The position numbers and the translations under genes are program-made. Below the pieces are notes generated by a model. That model did no database searches, had not been told where the DNA came from, and saw only the letters and a program-made list of their open reading frames with translations. From positions 43,833 to 107,832 of the forward strand of contig DATAUF010000130.1 of assembly GCA_036268405.1 (NCBI GenBank): a stretch of DNA of 64,000 nt, read 5' to 3'. This DNA comes from DASZTV01 sp036268405 (GTDB taxonomy: Bacteria; Actinomycetota; Actinomycetes; JAFAQI01). Shown here piece after piece: positions 40,721-49,766 of the stretch (positions are counted from its first letter, which is position 1; every line of letters begins with the position of its first letter).

Positions 40721-42142
40721 TCAGTTCAGAGCCGCGTCGAGCCGTACCAGAGTGCGGTCGCGACCGAGCAGCTCGATCGACTCGAACAGCGGCGGCGACA
40801 CGGTGCTGCCGGTGACCGCGACCCGAATCGGACCGAACGCGACCTTCGGCTTCATCCCCAAGCCATCAACGAGCGCGCTACGCAGCGCGGCTTCGATGTC
40901 AGCGGCGGCAAACGATGGCAGCTCCGCAAGTGCCGCGCGTGCTGCCTCCAACGCAGGCTTCGCGTCGTGCCCGAGCTGCTTTGCCGCCGCGTCCGGATCA
41001 ACCGCGAAGCGGTCCTCGAGCAGGAACGCCACCATGCCCGCGGCCTCGAGCAACGTGCCCACCCGCTCCTGCACAAGAGGCGTCGCGCGCGTCACGATGT
41101 CGGCGGCGGCGCCTTCGATCCCCATGAACGCAACCAGCCGTGACGCGAGCTCCGCGACCGGAAGCTCGCGGATGTAGTGCCCCGACAGCCATCGCAGCTT
41201 GTCGACGTCGAAGACCGGTCCGACCGGGTTGACCCGCGACCACTCGAACGACGCGACCATCTCCTCGAACGAGAACACCTCCTGGCCGTCGGGCAGCGAG
41301 TAGCCCATCAACGCCAGGAAGTTGCGCAGCGCCTCCGGCAGAAAGCCTTGCTCGACGAACCAGCTCAGCCGCGCCGCCGGGTTCTTGCGCTTGGAGATCT
41401 TAGACTTGTCGGTGTTGCGCAGCAACGGCATGTGCGCGAACTCCGGCCGCTGCCATTCCATCCAGTCGTAGAGCAGCACGTGCTTGGGCGTCGACGCGAT
41501 CCACTCCTCACCGCGCACCACGTGGGTGATGCCCATCTCGTGGTCGTCGACGACGTTGGCGAGGTGGTAGGTCGGGAACCCGTCGGTCTTCATGAGCACC
41601 TGGTCGTCAGGCCTCGGCGCGTTGACCTCACCACGGATCAGGTCGGTGAACGTCAGCGGCGCGTCATCCGGAATCAGCATCCGCACCACGGGCTCTTCCG
41701 AGAAGCCGGGAAGCGCCGCCCGTTCCTCGCGTGTCTTGCCGACGCACAACCGGTCATAGCCAGTCGGCCGCTTGGCCTTCTGCTGCGCCTCGCGCATCTC
41801 GCTCAACCGCTCTGACGTGCACCAGCAGTGATAGGCGTGCCCGGCCTCCAACAGCGCCTCGACGACCGGCCGATACGTCTCAAGCCGCTCCGACTGCCGG
41901 TACGGCGCGAACGGGCCGCCGACGTCGGGGCCCTCATCCCAACCGAGGCCAAGCCAATGCAACGTGTCGTAGATCTGCTGCTCACTGCCCTCGTTGAGCC
42001 GTGCGCGGTCGGTGTCCTCGATGCGCAGCACGAAGACGCCGCCCTCGCGGCGGACGAACGCCAGGTTGAACAGCGACATGTACGCCGTCCCGACGTGCGG
42101 GTCGCCCGTCGGTGATGGCGCGACCCGAAGCCGCACCGTCAT
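40721..42142 (-). CDS. gltX: Glutamyl-tRNA synthetase
   Basis: Charges tRNA-Glu, and in this phylum probably also tRNA-Gln. 473 residues: MTVRLRVAPSPTGDPHVGTA (HIGH-like motif), VLRIEDTDRARLNEGSEQQI, YHCWCTSERL, PTYHLANVVDDHEMGITHVV and the KMSKS-like SKISKRKN. The anticodon-binding end is complete. It is immediately upstream, in transcription order, of tRNA-Gln and tRNA-Glu, and overlaps the FAH-family gene end by four bases. Confidence 0.97.
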   Translation of the reverse strand: MTVRLRVAPSPTGDPHVGTAYMSLFNLAFVRREGGVFVLRIEDTDRARLNEGSEQQIYDTLHWLGLGWDEGPDVGGPFAPYRQSERLETYRPVVEALLEAGHAYHCWCTSERLSEMREAQQKAKRPTGYDRLCVGKTREERAALPGFSEEPVVRMLIPDDAPLTFTDLIRGEVNAPRPDDQVLMKTDGFPTYHLANVVDDHEMGITHVVRGEEWIASTPKHVLLYDWMEWQRPEFAHMPLLRNTDKSKISKRKNPAARLSWFVEQGFLPEALRNFLALMGYSLPDGQEVFSFEEMVASFEWSRVNPVGPVFDVDKLRWLSGHYIRELPVAELASRLVAFMGIEGAAADIVTRATPLVQERVGTLLEAAGMVAFLLEDRFAVDPDAAAKQLGHDAKPALEAARAALAELPSFAAADIEAALRSALVDGLGMKPKVAFGPIRVAVTGSTVSPPLFESIELLGRDRTLVRLDAALN

Positions 42143-42897
42143 CGGGCGGCCACCGGGTTCGTCAGCACGCCGATGCCCTCGATCTCGACCTCTACGGAGT
42201 CACCGACCCGCATCGGCCCGATGCCATCGGGCGTACCGGTGAGAATCACATCACCGGGCAGCAACGTCATGCACGACGTGATGTATGCGATCAGCTGCGG
42301 GATCTTGTGCACGATCATCGAGGTCCGCGAGTCCTGCTTGACCTCCCCGTTGAGCCGCGTCGTGATCCGCAGGTCGGAGGGGTCCAGCTCGGTCTCGATC
42401 CAGGGCCCGAGCGGGCAAAAGGTGTCGTAGCCCTTCGCCCGCGACCACTGCCCGTCTGTCTTCTGCTGGTCACGCGCGGTGACGTCATTGGCGCACGCGT
42501 AGCCAAGGACGACCTCCATCGCGCGCTCCTCCGGGACATCTCGACACAGCCGGCCGATGACCACCGCGAGCTCGCCCTCGTAGTCCACTCGCTCCGACGA
42601 CGGCGGCGACGTGATCGCATCGCCGGATGCGATGACCGAGGTCGACGGCTTGAGAAAGATCAGCGGCTGCTCTGGAACCTCGCCACCCATCTCCGCCGCG
42701 TGTGACGCGTAGTTCTTCCCGATCGCCACCACCTTGCTGGGCAGCACGGGCGCGAGCAGCTTCACGCTCGACAGCGCCGCACGACCGCCCGTGAGCTCGA
42801 CGGGAGCGAACGGGTGCGCGGTGATCTGCGCGACCGTGTCCCCCTCGACTACCCCAAAAGAGACATCACCCTCGTGAGAGAACCTCGCAATGCGCAC
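42139..42897 (-). CDS. Fumarylacetoacetate hydrolase family protein
   Basis: 252 residues. Core motifs: AIGKNYASHAAEMGG, QPLIFLKPSTSVIASGDAI, VDYEGELAVVIGRLCRDVPE, VLGYACANDVTARDQQK and GYDTFCPLGPWI. Metal ligands are in YEGELAV. The family includes acylpyruvases and oxaloacetate decarboxylases, so the exact substrate is open. A homologue is next to gltX in Mycobacterium (Rv2993c), supporting co-expression. Starts ten bases after the cimA stop. Confidence 0.93.
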   Translation of the reverse strand: MRIARFSHEGDVSFGVVEGDTVAQITAHPFAPVELTGGRAALSSVKLLAPVLPSKVVAIGKNYASHAAEMGGEVPEQPLIFLKPSTSVIASGDAITSPPSSERVDYEGELAVVIGRLCRDVPEERAMEVVLGYACANDVTARDQQKTDGQWSRAKGYDTFCPLGPWIETELDPSDLRITTRLNGEVKQDSRTSMIVHKIPQLIAYITSCMTLLPGDVILTGTPDGIGPMRVGDSVEVEIEGIGVLTNPVAAR

Positions 42898-42907
42898 TCA
42901 CAGCAGC

Positions 42908-44482
42908 CTATTTGAGCAAGCCGTAGGTGTAGGCGTCGTCGAGTGCCTGCCACGACGCGGCGATGACGTTCTCGTCCACACCAACGGTGTCCCACTCCCG
43001 CTCACCGTTCGACGTACGCACCAGCACCCTGGTCACCGCGCCGGTCCCATGGGCACCTTCGAGGATCCGCACCTTGTAGTCGACCAGCTCGAGCTTGCCG
43101 AGCTGCGGGTAGAAGCGCTCCAGCGCCTTGCGCAGCGCCATGTCGAGCGCGTTGACCGGACCGTTGCCCTCTCCGGTTGCGACGATCCGCTCCTCGCCGA
43201 CGTGGATCTTCACCGTCGCCTCGGAAGCCTCGCCGCCCTCACCGCGGCTGTCGCTGATCACCCGATAGGACTCCAGCACGAACGGCCGCGACCGCGCGCC
43301 GTCGACCTCCTCGCGCAGCATCAGCTCGAACGACGCTTCAGCAGCCTCGAACGAGTAGCCCTCGGACTCCATCTTCTTGACCCGGTCGATGACCCGGCCG
43401 ACGACCTCACGGTCGACCTCGATGTCGAGCTCGCGCGCCTTCAGCTCCACGCTCGCCCGGCCGGCGAGCTCCGACACCAGGATCCTCATGTCGTTGCCGA
43501 CCGCTGCCGGATCGATGTGCTGATACAGGTCCGGGTCAACCTTGAGTGCCGACGCGTGCAGTCCCGCCTTGTGGGCGAATGCACTCGCGCCAACCCACGG
43601 TTGGTGGTCGTCAGGCGCGATGTTGGCAAGCTCCGCGATTGCGTGGCTGACCCGGACCAGCTCGGTGATGGATCCCTCGGGCAGGACCGGAAGGTCCAGC
43701 TTGAGCTCGAGGCCGGCGACGATCGAGAACAGGTCGGCGTTGCCGGCCCGCTCGCCGTAGCCGTTTGCCGTTCCCTGCACATGTGTCGCGCCCGCCTGGA
43801 CGGCGGCAAGCGAGTTGGCCACTGCGCACGATGTGTCGTCGTGGGCGTGGATCCCGATGCGGGTCTGCGGGTGGCCCAGCCATCCCACGATCTCGTGGAC
43901 GACCTCGGCCAGCCGCGTCGGCAGCATCCCGCCGTTCGTGTCGCACAACGCGACCACCTCCGCGCCGGACTCCGCCGCGGCAGCAACAACGGCGAGCGCG
44001 TATTCGCGGTTGAGCGCATAGCCGTCGAAGAAGTGCTCCGCGTCGAGGAACACCCGCCGGCCCTCGCCCCGCAGGAACGACACCGTGTCGCGGACCATCG
44101 CGAGGTTCTCCTCCAGCGTTGTCCGCAGTGCCCGCTCGACATGCCCGGTGTGCGATTTCGCCACGAGAGTCACGACCGGAGTCTGTGCGTCGACCAGCGC
44201 GCGAACCTGCGGGTCGTCGGCCGCGACCGCCCCTGCCTTTCGGGTGGCGCCAAATGCCGCGAGCGTCGCGTGCTGAAGCGTCAGTTCGCCCGCGGCAGCA
44301 CGCCGGAAGAACGCCTCATCCTTCGGGTTCGCACCCGGCCAGCCGCCTTCGATGAATCCCACCCCTAGGGAGTCCAGGTGCGCTGCGACCGCGAGCTTGT
44401 CGTCGACGGACAGCGACAGGCCCTCACGCTGCGACCCATCGCGCAGCGTCGTGTCGTACACGTGCAGGTCGGTGAGTGTCAC
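42908..44482 (-). CDS. cimA: Citramalate synthase CimA
   Basis: About 524 residues, condensing pyruvate with acetyl-CoA to (R)-citramalate on the route to isoleucine. The start DLHVYDTTLRDGSQREGLSL is the CimA/LeuA barrel signature, with GVGFIEGGWPGANPKDEAFF and HTGHVERALR, GIHAHDDTSCAVANSLAAV and GTANGYGERAGNADL. The C-terminal domain (GEERIVATGEGNGPVNALD) is the allosteric region. GWPGANPKD fits citramalate and not isopropylmalate synthase. I chose the GTG at 44482 (GAGAGGAAG 5-13 bases upstream). An attenuator precedes it. Confidence 0.92.
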   Translation of the reverse strand: MTLTDLHVYDTTLRDGSQREGLSLSVDDKLAVAAHLDSLGVGFIEGGWPGANPKDEAFFRRAAAGELTLQHATLAAFGATRKAGAVAADDPQVRALVDAQTPVVTLVAKSHTGHVERALRTTLEENLAMVRDTVSFLRGEGRRVFLDAEHFFDGYALNREYALAVVAAAAESGAEVVALCDTNGGMLPTRLAEVVHEIVGWLGHPQTRIGIHAHDDTSCAVANSLAAVQAGATHVQGTANGYGERAGNADLFSIVAGLELKLDLPVLPEGSITELVRVSHAIAELANIAPDDHQPWVGASAFAHKAGLHASALKVDPDLYQHIDPAAVGNDMRILVSELAGRASVELKARELDIEVDREVVGRVIDRVKKMESEGYSFEAAEASFELMLREEVDGARSRPFVLESYRVISDSRGEGGEASEATVKIHVGEERIVATGEGNGPVNALDMALRKALERFYPQLGKLELVDYKVRILEGAHGTGAVTRVLVRTSNGEREWDTVGVDENVIAASWQALDDAYTYGLLK

Positions 44483-44541
44483 CGGACTTCCTCTCCGTAG
44501 AACCGTGCTTTGCCGACAAAAAACGTTCTGTAGCAACACAA

Positions 44542-44574
44542 AACCCCTCGGCCCAATACGGGCATCGAGGGGTT
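44542..44574 (-). terminator. Attenuator terminator ahead of cimA
   Basis: On the minus strand, AACCCCTCG (44574-44566) pairs with CGAGGGGTT (44550-44542) around an inner GCCC/GGGC stem with a two-base bulge, followed by TTTTGTGTT. This is a factor-independent terminator shape, placed 60 bases before cimA and after a leader peptide with two Ile codons. Confidence 0.85.
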
Positions 44575-44606
44575 GCGCGTCGGCTCAGTGGTGCTAGCCG
44601 ACGCGC
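44575..44606 (-). promoter_or_regulatory. Pause hairpin in the cimA leader
   Basis: A perfect 11-base stem, GCGCGTCGGCT (44606-44596 on the minus strand) with AGCCGACGCGC (44585-44575), and a 10-base loop. The first arm overlaps the last leader codons and the stop. It directly precedes the terminator, the layout expected for a pause hairpin in amino-acid attenuation. I could not identify the antiterminator pairing by eye. Confidence 0.8.
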
Positions 44607-44635
44607 TCACAAATAATCGTTGCGAACTGCGTCAC
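44594..44635 (-). CDS. cimA leader peptide (VTQFATIICERVG)
   Basis: 13 codons from GTG to TAG: (V)TQFATIICERVG. Two Ile codons (ATT ATT) sit mid-peptide, so a shortage of charged tRNA-Ile would stall the ribosome there. GAGG lies one base ahead of the GTG, a marginal ribosome site. It begins with the same GTGACGCA and ends with the same GAGCGCGT as the ilvB leader at 63557. Leader peptides upstream of ilvB are known in actinomycetes; one before cimA I do not know of. Confidence 0.75.
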   Translation of the reverse strand: MTQFATIICERVG

Positions 44636-44667
44636 GCCTCAAGTGTTCGGCACGACCACACAAAAGG

Positions 44668-45828
44668 TCAAGCCTTTACCACGGACATTGCGCTCGCGGC
44701 CGCGCGTGCACGCGTCCGCGCATCGTCGACATCGCTCCCGTCGGCGACGGCGACGGCCATCCGCCGGCCCGGGTGAGCTGACGGCTTGCCGAACACCCGC
44801 ACCTTGGTGCCCGGGCCAGTCAGGGCAGCTGCTACCCCGGCGACTGCCGGCTCTTCGAGCTCGGCGTCGGCGAGCACCACCGCGCTGGCGCAGGGCCGGA
44901 CGTTGGCGACATCGTCGGGTCGCACAGGCAGACCGAGGATCGCGCGGACGTGCAGCCCGAACTCGCTGGTGGCCTGGCTGAGCAGCGTCACGAGCCCGGT
45001 GTCGTGCGGACGAGGGCTGACCTCACTGAACAGCACTTGATCGTCGACGGTGACGAAGAGCTCGACCCCGAAGACGCCACGCCCGCCGAGCTCGTCGGTG
45101 ATCCGGACCGACAGGTCGGTCGCTCGTTCCAACGCCAGTGCCGACATCGGCTGCGGCTGCCATGACTCGCGGTAGTCGCCACCCTCCTGGAGGTGTCCGA
45201 TCGGCGGACAGCACGTCGTGCCCGCGGCGTGCCGGACGGTCAGCATGGTGAGCTCGTAGACGAAATCGACGAAACCCTCGATGATGACCGGCTGATCAGC
45301 GACCCGACCGGACGTTCGGGCGAATCGCCACGCCTCCATCGGGTCGTCGTCGATCCCCACCACCGATTGGCCCTTGCCGGAAGAGCTCATCACCGGCTTC
45401 ACGACGCAGGGCCTTCCAAGCGAGGTGACCGCGGCGACGTACTCATCCTCGTTCGTCGCGAACCGGTACGGCGACGTCGGCAGACCCAGGGTCTCGGCTG
45501 CGAGGCGCCGAATGCCTTCGCGGTCCATCGTGAGCCGTGCCGCACGAGCTGTTGGAATGACCGTCCAGCCCTCGGTCTCGAGCTGCAGGAGAGTCTCGGT
45601 CGCGATTGCTTCGACCTCTGGTACGACGAAGTCCGGCTGGGTTTCCTCGACCAGGGCCCGAACGGCGTCCGGGTCCAGCATGTCCAGCACCCGGCGATGT
45701 GGGGTGACCTGCATCGCGGGCGCGTCGTCATAGCGATCGGCCGCGATGACCTCGACGCCGAGCGCGGCCGCCTCCAGCGCGACCTCCTTGCCGAGCTCGC
45801 CGGCACCGAGGAGAAGCAGTCGAGTCAT
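44668..45828 (-). CDS. purT: Formate-dependent phosphoribosylglycinamide formyltransferase PurT
   Basis: Purine synthesis, formylating GAR with formate and ATP. 386 residues, ATP-grasp fold: LLLLGAGELGKEVALEAAAL, VIAADRYDDAPAMQ, VVPEVEAIATETLL, CVVKPVMSSSGKGQSVVG, GVFGVELFVT and SEVSPRPHDTGLVTL. Typical length. It lies upstream of cimA, whose leader starts 33 bases beyond its stop; ilvE is just upstream in transcription order, ten bases away. Confidence 0.94.
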   Translation of the reverse strand: MTRLLLLGAGELGKEVALEAAALGVEVIAADRYDDAPAMQVTPHRRVLDMLDPDAVRALVEETQPDFVVPEVEAIATETLLQLETEGWTVIPTARAARLTMDREGIRRLAAETLGLPTSPYRFATNEDEYVAAVTSLGRPCVVKPVMSSSGKGQSVVGIDDDPMEAWRFARTSGRVADQPVIIEGFVDFVYELTMLTVRHAAGTTCCPPIGHLQEGGDYRESWQPQPMSALALERATDLSVRITDELGGRGVFGVELFVTVDDQVLFSEVSPRPHDTGLVTLLSQATSEFGLHVRAILGLPVRPDDVANVRPCASAVVLADAELEEPAVAGVAAALTGPGTKVRVFGKPSAHPGRRMAVAVADGSDVDDARTRARAAASAMSVVKA

Positions 45829-45838
45829 GCCGGGAACG

Positions 45839-46918
45839 CTAGAGGACTCGGTGCATCCAGCCCTGCGGGTCGGCTGCGCGGCCGTACTGCAGGTCGACCA
45901 GCGCCGTACGTAGGGCAGTAGCGACCGGTGTCTCGACCGGAAGCGTGACCTCGCCGCCGTGCCATTTCAGCGTCCCCACCGATGCGATCACAGCCGCCGT
46001 GCCGCAGGCGAACACTTCGGTGATCCGGCCGGTGTCCACGCCCTTGCGCCACTCGTCGATGTCGACGGGGCGCTCCTCCACCTCGTGACCGAGCGCACTC
46101 GCCAGCGACTTGAGCGCGTCACGGGTGCCGCCCTCGAGGATCGTTCCCGTCAGCTCGGGTGTGACCATCGTGCCGTCGTCCTGCACGAACCACAGGTTCA
46201 TGCCGCCGAGCTCCTCGACCCACCGGCGCTCGACGGCGTCGAGGAAGAGCACCTGCTCGCACCCGTTGGCGATGCCCTCCTGCTGCGCGACCAGGCTCGC
46301 CGCGTAGTTGCCTCCGCACTTCGCGGCACCGGTGCCACCGGGCGCGGCGCGCGTGTAGTCCTCGGAGAGCCAGATCGTGACCTGCTTGGCGCCCGAGGCG
46401 AAGTACGGACCGGCTGGTGAGGCAATGACGAGGAACGTCACCCGCGACGCGGGCTTCACCCCCAGCCCGACCTCGGTCGCCATCATGAACGGCCGCAAGT
46501 AGAGGCTCGCGTCGTCGCTTCGCGGCACCCAGTCAGCATCTTGGGACACCAACCGGTCCGCCGCCTCGACGAACGTCTCGACCGGGAGCTCCGGCAGTGC
46601 AAGCCGATGCGCGGAGCGGTTGAACCGGTCGGCGTTGAACCCCGGCCGGAAGGTCGCGATGCCGCCGTCTGGCTGGCGGTAGGCCTTGAAGCCCTCAAAG
46701 ATGGTCTGGCCGTAATGGAAGACGTGGGAGGCGGGATCCATGCTCAGCGGGCCGTATGGACGTACCCGGGCGTCGTGCCACCCGGCGTCGGGCGTCCATT
46801 CGACCGTGACCATGTGGTCGGTGAACACCTTGCCGAACCCGGGCGCGGCCATGATCTCGGCAAGCCGCTCGGGGGACGTCGGATGCTGCGTCGGCTCGAT
46901 CGCGAACTCAAGTCCCAT
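45839..46918 (-). CDS. ilvE: Branched-chain amino-acid aminotransferase
   Basis: Last step of Val, Leu and Ile synthesis. 359 residues, fold type IV: VFHYGQTIFEGFKAYRQPDG, FRPGFNADRFNRSAHRLALP, YLRPFMMATEVGLGV, GGTGAAKCGGNYAASLVAQQ (Lys binds PLP) and VEELGGMNLWFV. Length is normal for the actinobacterial class. It follows leuB by nine bases. Confidence 0.96.
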   Translation of the reverse strand: MGLEFAIEPTQHPTSPERLAEIMAAPGFGKVFTDHMVTVEWTPDAGWHDARVRPYGPLSMDPASHVFHYGQTIFEGFKAYRQPDGGIATFRPGFNADRFNRSAHRLALPELPVETFVEAADRLVSQDADWVPRSDDASLYLRPFMMATEVGLGVKPASRVTFLVIASPAGPYFASGAKQVTIWLSEDYTRAAPGGTGAAKCGGNYAASLVAQQEGIANGCEQVLFLDAVERRWVEELGGMNLWFVQDDGTMVTPELTGTILEGGTRDALKSLASALGHEVEERPVDIDEWRKGVDTGRITEVFACGTAAVIASVGTLKWHGGEVTLPVETPVATALRTALVDLQYGRAADPQGWMHRVL

Positions 46919-46927
46919 ACGTCGAGA

Positions 46928-47974
46928 TTAGGCGAGCCTCGCGCTGATCGCATCCCCGATTTCGGTCGTACGCCGCTGCGCGGAGCCTCGCTCGGCGAGA
47001 TCGGCCGCGGCCGCTGCCTCTACGCGCGCCGCAGCGCCTGCGAGACCGAGCGAGTCGAGCAGCATCGCGACGGACAACACAGTCGCGGTGGGGTCGGCAA
47101 TGCCCTGGCCCGCGATGTCGGGCGCGCTGCCGTGCACCGGCTCGAACATGGAGGGCGCGGTGCCGTCGACGTTGAGGTTGCCGCTTGCCGCGAGCCCGAT
47201 GCCGCCCGCGATCGCCGCGCCGAGATCGGTGACGATGTCGCCGAACAGGTTGTCGGTCACCACGACATCGAAGCGTGCCGGCTGCGTGGTCATGTAGAGG
47301 CAGGCAGCGTCCACGTGCGCATAGTCGACGGTGACATCCGGGAAGTCGGGGTTGACCTCTTCGACCGTGCGGTGCCACAGCGATCCGGCGTGCACCAGGA
47401 CGTTGGTCTTGTGCACGAGAGTGAGCTTCTTGCGGGGCCGCGCCGCGGCGCGGCGGAACGCATCGCGCACCACCCGCTCCACGCCGAACCGGGTGTTGAT
47501 GCTCTCTTCACTCGCGACCTCGTTGGCGGTGCCCGTTCGCATCGAACCGCCGATGCCGACGTACGGGCCCTCGGTGCCCTCCCGCACGACGACCATGTCG
47601 ATGTCCTCGGGCGTCACGTCGGCGAGCGGGGTCGACACCCCGGGATACAGCTTCACCGGCCGCAGGTTGACCGCGTGCTCGAACGCGAAGCGGATCTTCA
47701 GCAACAGGCCCCGCTCGAGGACACCCGGCGGAACGGTGGGGTCGCCGACCGCGCCGAGCAGGATCGCGTCGTACTGCCGGAGCTCCTCGAGCACGCCGTC
47801 CGGAAGCGTCTCGCCCGTGCGGTGCCACCGCGCGGCACCGAGGTCATAGTCGGTGGTCTCGATCTTGAAGCCGTCGGGCTCGACTGCCGTACGGAGAACC
47901 TTCAGGCCCTCGGTAACGACCTCGATGCCGATGCCGTCGCCGGCAATGACCGCGATGCGCGCACTCTTCGTCAC
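46928..47974 (-). CDS. leuB: 3-isopropylmalate dehydrogenase
   Basis: Third step of leucine synthesis; oxidises 3-isopropylmalate. About 348 residues, starting (V)TKSARIAVIAGDGIGIEVV, then GDPTVPPGVLERGLLLKIRF, VVREGTEGPYVGIGG, DAACLYMTTQPARFDVVVTD, NLFGDIVTDLGAAIAGG and EPVHGSAPDIAGQGIADP. I start at the GTG at 47974; 49 upstream codons are open but unlike the family. It is divergent from the EamA gene with 22 bases between. Confidence 0.95.
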   Translation of the reverse strand: MTKSARIAVIAGDGIGIEVVTEGLKVLRTAVEPDGFKIETTDYDLGAARWHRTGETLPDGVLEELRQYDAILLGAVGDPTVPPGVLERGLLLKIRFAFEHAVNLRPVKLYPGVSTPLADVTPEDIDMVVVREGTEGPYVGIGGSMRTGTANEVASEESINTRFGVERVVRDAFRRAAARPRKKLTLVHKTNVLVHAGSLWHRTVEEVNPDFPDVTVDYAHVDAACLYMTTQPARFDVVVTDNLFGDIVTDLGAAIAGGIGLAASGNLNVDGTAPSMFEPVHGSAPDIAGQGIADPTATVLSVAMLLDSLGLAGAAARVEAAAAADLAERGSAQRRTTEIGDAISARLA

Positions 47975-47996
47975 CCGCGAATCGTAGTGTCGCCAC

Positions 47997-48884
47997 GTGA
48001 GCCGGCGCGGATGGGTGCTCTTCGTCGCCATGTGCCTCATCTGGGGACTGCCGTATCTTCTGATCCGCATCGCGGTCCGTGATCTGAGTCCCGCAGACCT
48101 CGTCTTCGCCCGAACCGCCATCGGCGCTCTCTTGCTGCTGCCGATTGCGGCCTGGCGCGGCGTCCTCGGCGGCCTACGCGGCCACTGGCGCTGGGTGCTG
48201 CTCTACACCGCGGTCGAGCTCACGATCCCGTGGCTGTTGCTCAGCAGCGCGGAGGAGCACCTCACCAGCTCGTTCGCCGGCCTTCTTGTCGCCGCGGTAC
48301 CACTCGTCGGAATCGGGATCACCAAGGCTCTTGGTCTGGCCGAGGAGATGACAGCCCGTCGTTGGGGCGGCCTGCTCGTCGGCATCGCAGGTGTGGGCTC
48401 GCTGGTCGGGCTCCAGGTCGGCACGGTCGACATGACCGCCGTCGCCGAGATCGCGGTCGTGGCGGTGGGCTACGCACTGGGCCCGCTGGTCCTTTCGCAC
48501 CGGCTATCCGATGCTCCGGGTCTCGCAGTCGTGGCCGCCTCGCTCGGCCTCACGGCAGTCGTCTACGCACCCGTCGCCATCGCGAAACCACCGGATCACC
48601 TCAGTGGCGAGGTGATCTGGTCGGTCATCGGTCTCGCGGTCATCTGCACGGCGCTCGCCTTCATCGTCTTCTTCTGGCTCATCGCCGAGATCGGTCCGAC
48701 CCGCGCCACGGTCATCACCTATGTCAACCCCGCGGTCGCGATCGCGCTCGGCGTCTCGATCCTCGGTGAGCACCTGACGACCGGGATGGTCATCGGTTTC
48801 CCGCTGGTCCTCATCGGGTCGGTGCTGGCGACCTCGCCGGGAAGAGGGTCGCGCAAGGACGCCGTCCTGGTCGCCGAGCCGTAG
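47997..48884 (+). CDS. EamA/DMT-family drug/metabolite transporter
   Basis: 295 residues, ten predicted transmembrane helices in two EamA repeats; repeat 1 has LIRIAVRDLSPADLVFARTA, repeat 2 has WLIAEIGPTRATVITYVNPA and VAIALGVSILGE. DMT transporters export amino acids and other metabolites. Being divergent from leuB it may export a branched-chain product, but no sequence feature shows this. The start is GTG. Confidence 0.9.
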   Translation: MSRRGWVLFVAMCLIWGLPYLLIRIAVRDLSPADLVFARTAIGALLLLPIAAWRGVLGGLRGHWRWVLLYTAVELTIPWLLLSSAEEHLTSSFAGLLVAAVPLVGIGITKALGLAEEMTARRWGGLLVGIAGVGSLVGLQVGTVDMTAVAEIAVVAVGYALGPLVLSHRLSDAPGLAVVAASLGLTAVVYAPVAIAKPPDHLSGEVIWSVIGLAVICTALAFIVFFWLIAEIGPTRATVITYVNPAVAIALGVSILGEHLTTGMVIGFPLVLIGSVLATSPGRGSRKDAVLVAEP

Positions 48885-48894
48885 CATCGGGCGG

Positions 48895-49596
48895 GTGCGA
48901 GCGAGGCGACCCCTGCACGTGCTGGTCGTCGACGACGACGCGCCGACCCGCGACCTGCTCGAGACCCTGCTGACCGATGAGGGCTTTCGAATCGACTGTG
49001 CCGCCGACGCGGCTTCAGCCCTGGCGATGCTGGCTGAGCGCAAGCCGGACGTGATCCTGCTCGACATCATGATGCCGGAGATGAGTGGATTCGACCTGAT
49101 GACCGAGATCCGCGGTCGGGAGAACCTGCCCATCATCTTTCTCTCGGCGCGCGGTGGCGAGACCGACCGGGTGCTCGGCCTGCGCATGGGCGCCGACGAC
49201 TACATCGTGAAGCCGTTCAGCGGCGCGGAGCTCGTGGCACGCATCTACGCCCTCGTCCGACGCCGCGACCGGCCCGCTGCACACACGCCGCACCAGCGGC
49301 TTCGGTACGGCGCGCTCACCGTCGACCTCGGAGCACGCGAGGTCGCACTCGACGGAGCTGTCATCGACACGACGGTGAAGGAGTTCGACCTGCTCGCACT
49401 CCTCGCGGCCTCGCCGCGACGCGTCTTCAGCAGAGAGCAGCTCCTCGACCAGGTGTGGGGGTCCTCGACCAAGTGGCAGGACCCCTCCACCGTCACCGAA
49501 CATGTCCGGCGTCTGCGGCTGAAGATCGAGACTGATCCGCAGCGCCCGAGATTCCTGCTGACGGTGCGTGGAGTGGGGTACCGCTTCGAGGGCTGA
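48895..49596 (+). CDS. OmpR-family response regulator, no kinase nearby
   Basis: 233 residues. The receiver domain has HVLVVDDDAPTRDLLETLL (acidic pocket), the phospho-Asp57 in VILLDIMMPEMSGFDL, IIFLSARGGETDRVLGLRMG, and the Lys106 in DYIVKPF. The winged helix has LRYGALTVDLGAREVALDGA, EFDLLALLAASPRRVFSREQ and TVTEHVRRLRLKIE. No histidine kinase lies next to it, so it is an orphan here. It ends 170 bases before the secreted cluster on the same strand, so it may regulate that cluster. Confidence 0.92.
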   Translation: MRARRPLHVLVVDDDAPTRDLLETLLTDEGFRIDCAADAASALAMLAERKPDVILLDIMMPEMSGFDLMTEIRGRENLPIIFLSARGGETDRVLGLRMGADDYIVKPFSGAELVARIYALVRRRDRPAAHTPHQRLRYGALTVDLGAREVALDGAVIDTTVKEFDLLALLAASPRRVFSREQLLDQVWGSSTKWQDPSTVTEHVRRLRLKIETDPQRPRFLLTVRGVGYRFEG

Positions 49597-49766
49597 CGCC
49601 CAGCTGCGGCCGCTCGCGAGCCGCCTCACGCGTTGTCCGAACGTTGTGAATCCGTCGCTTGGCCGTTGCGTCGGGCTGCCCATCGTTGACGTCGGTGCCC
49701 CACCAGGGGGCGCGCGAGACGCCGACCAGGCGCCGCGGGTGACTCCCTACGGAGGGGATCTGACAG

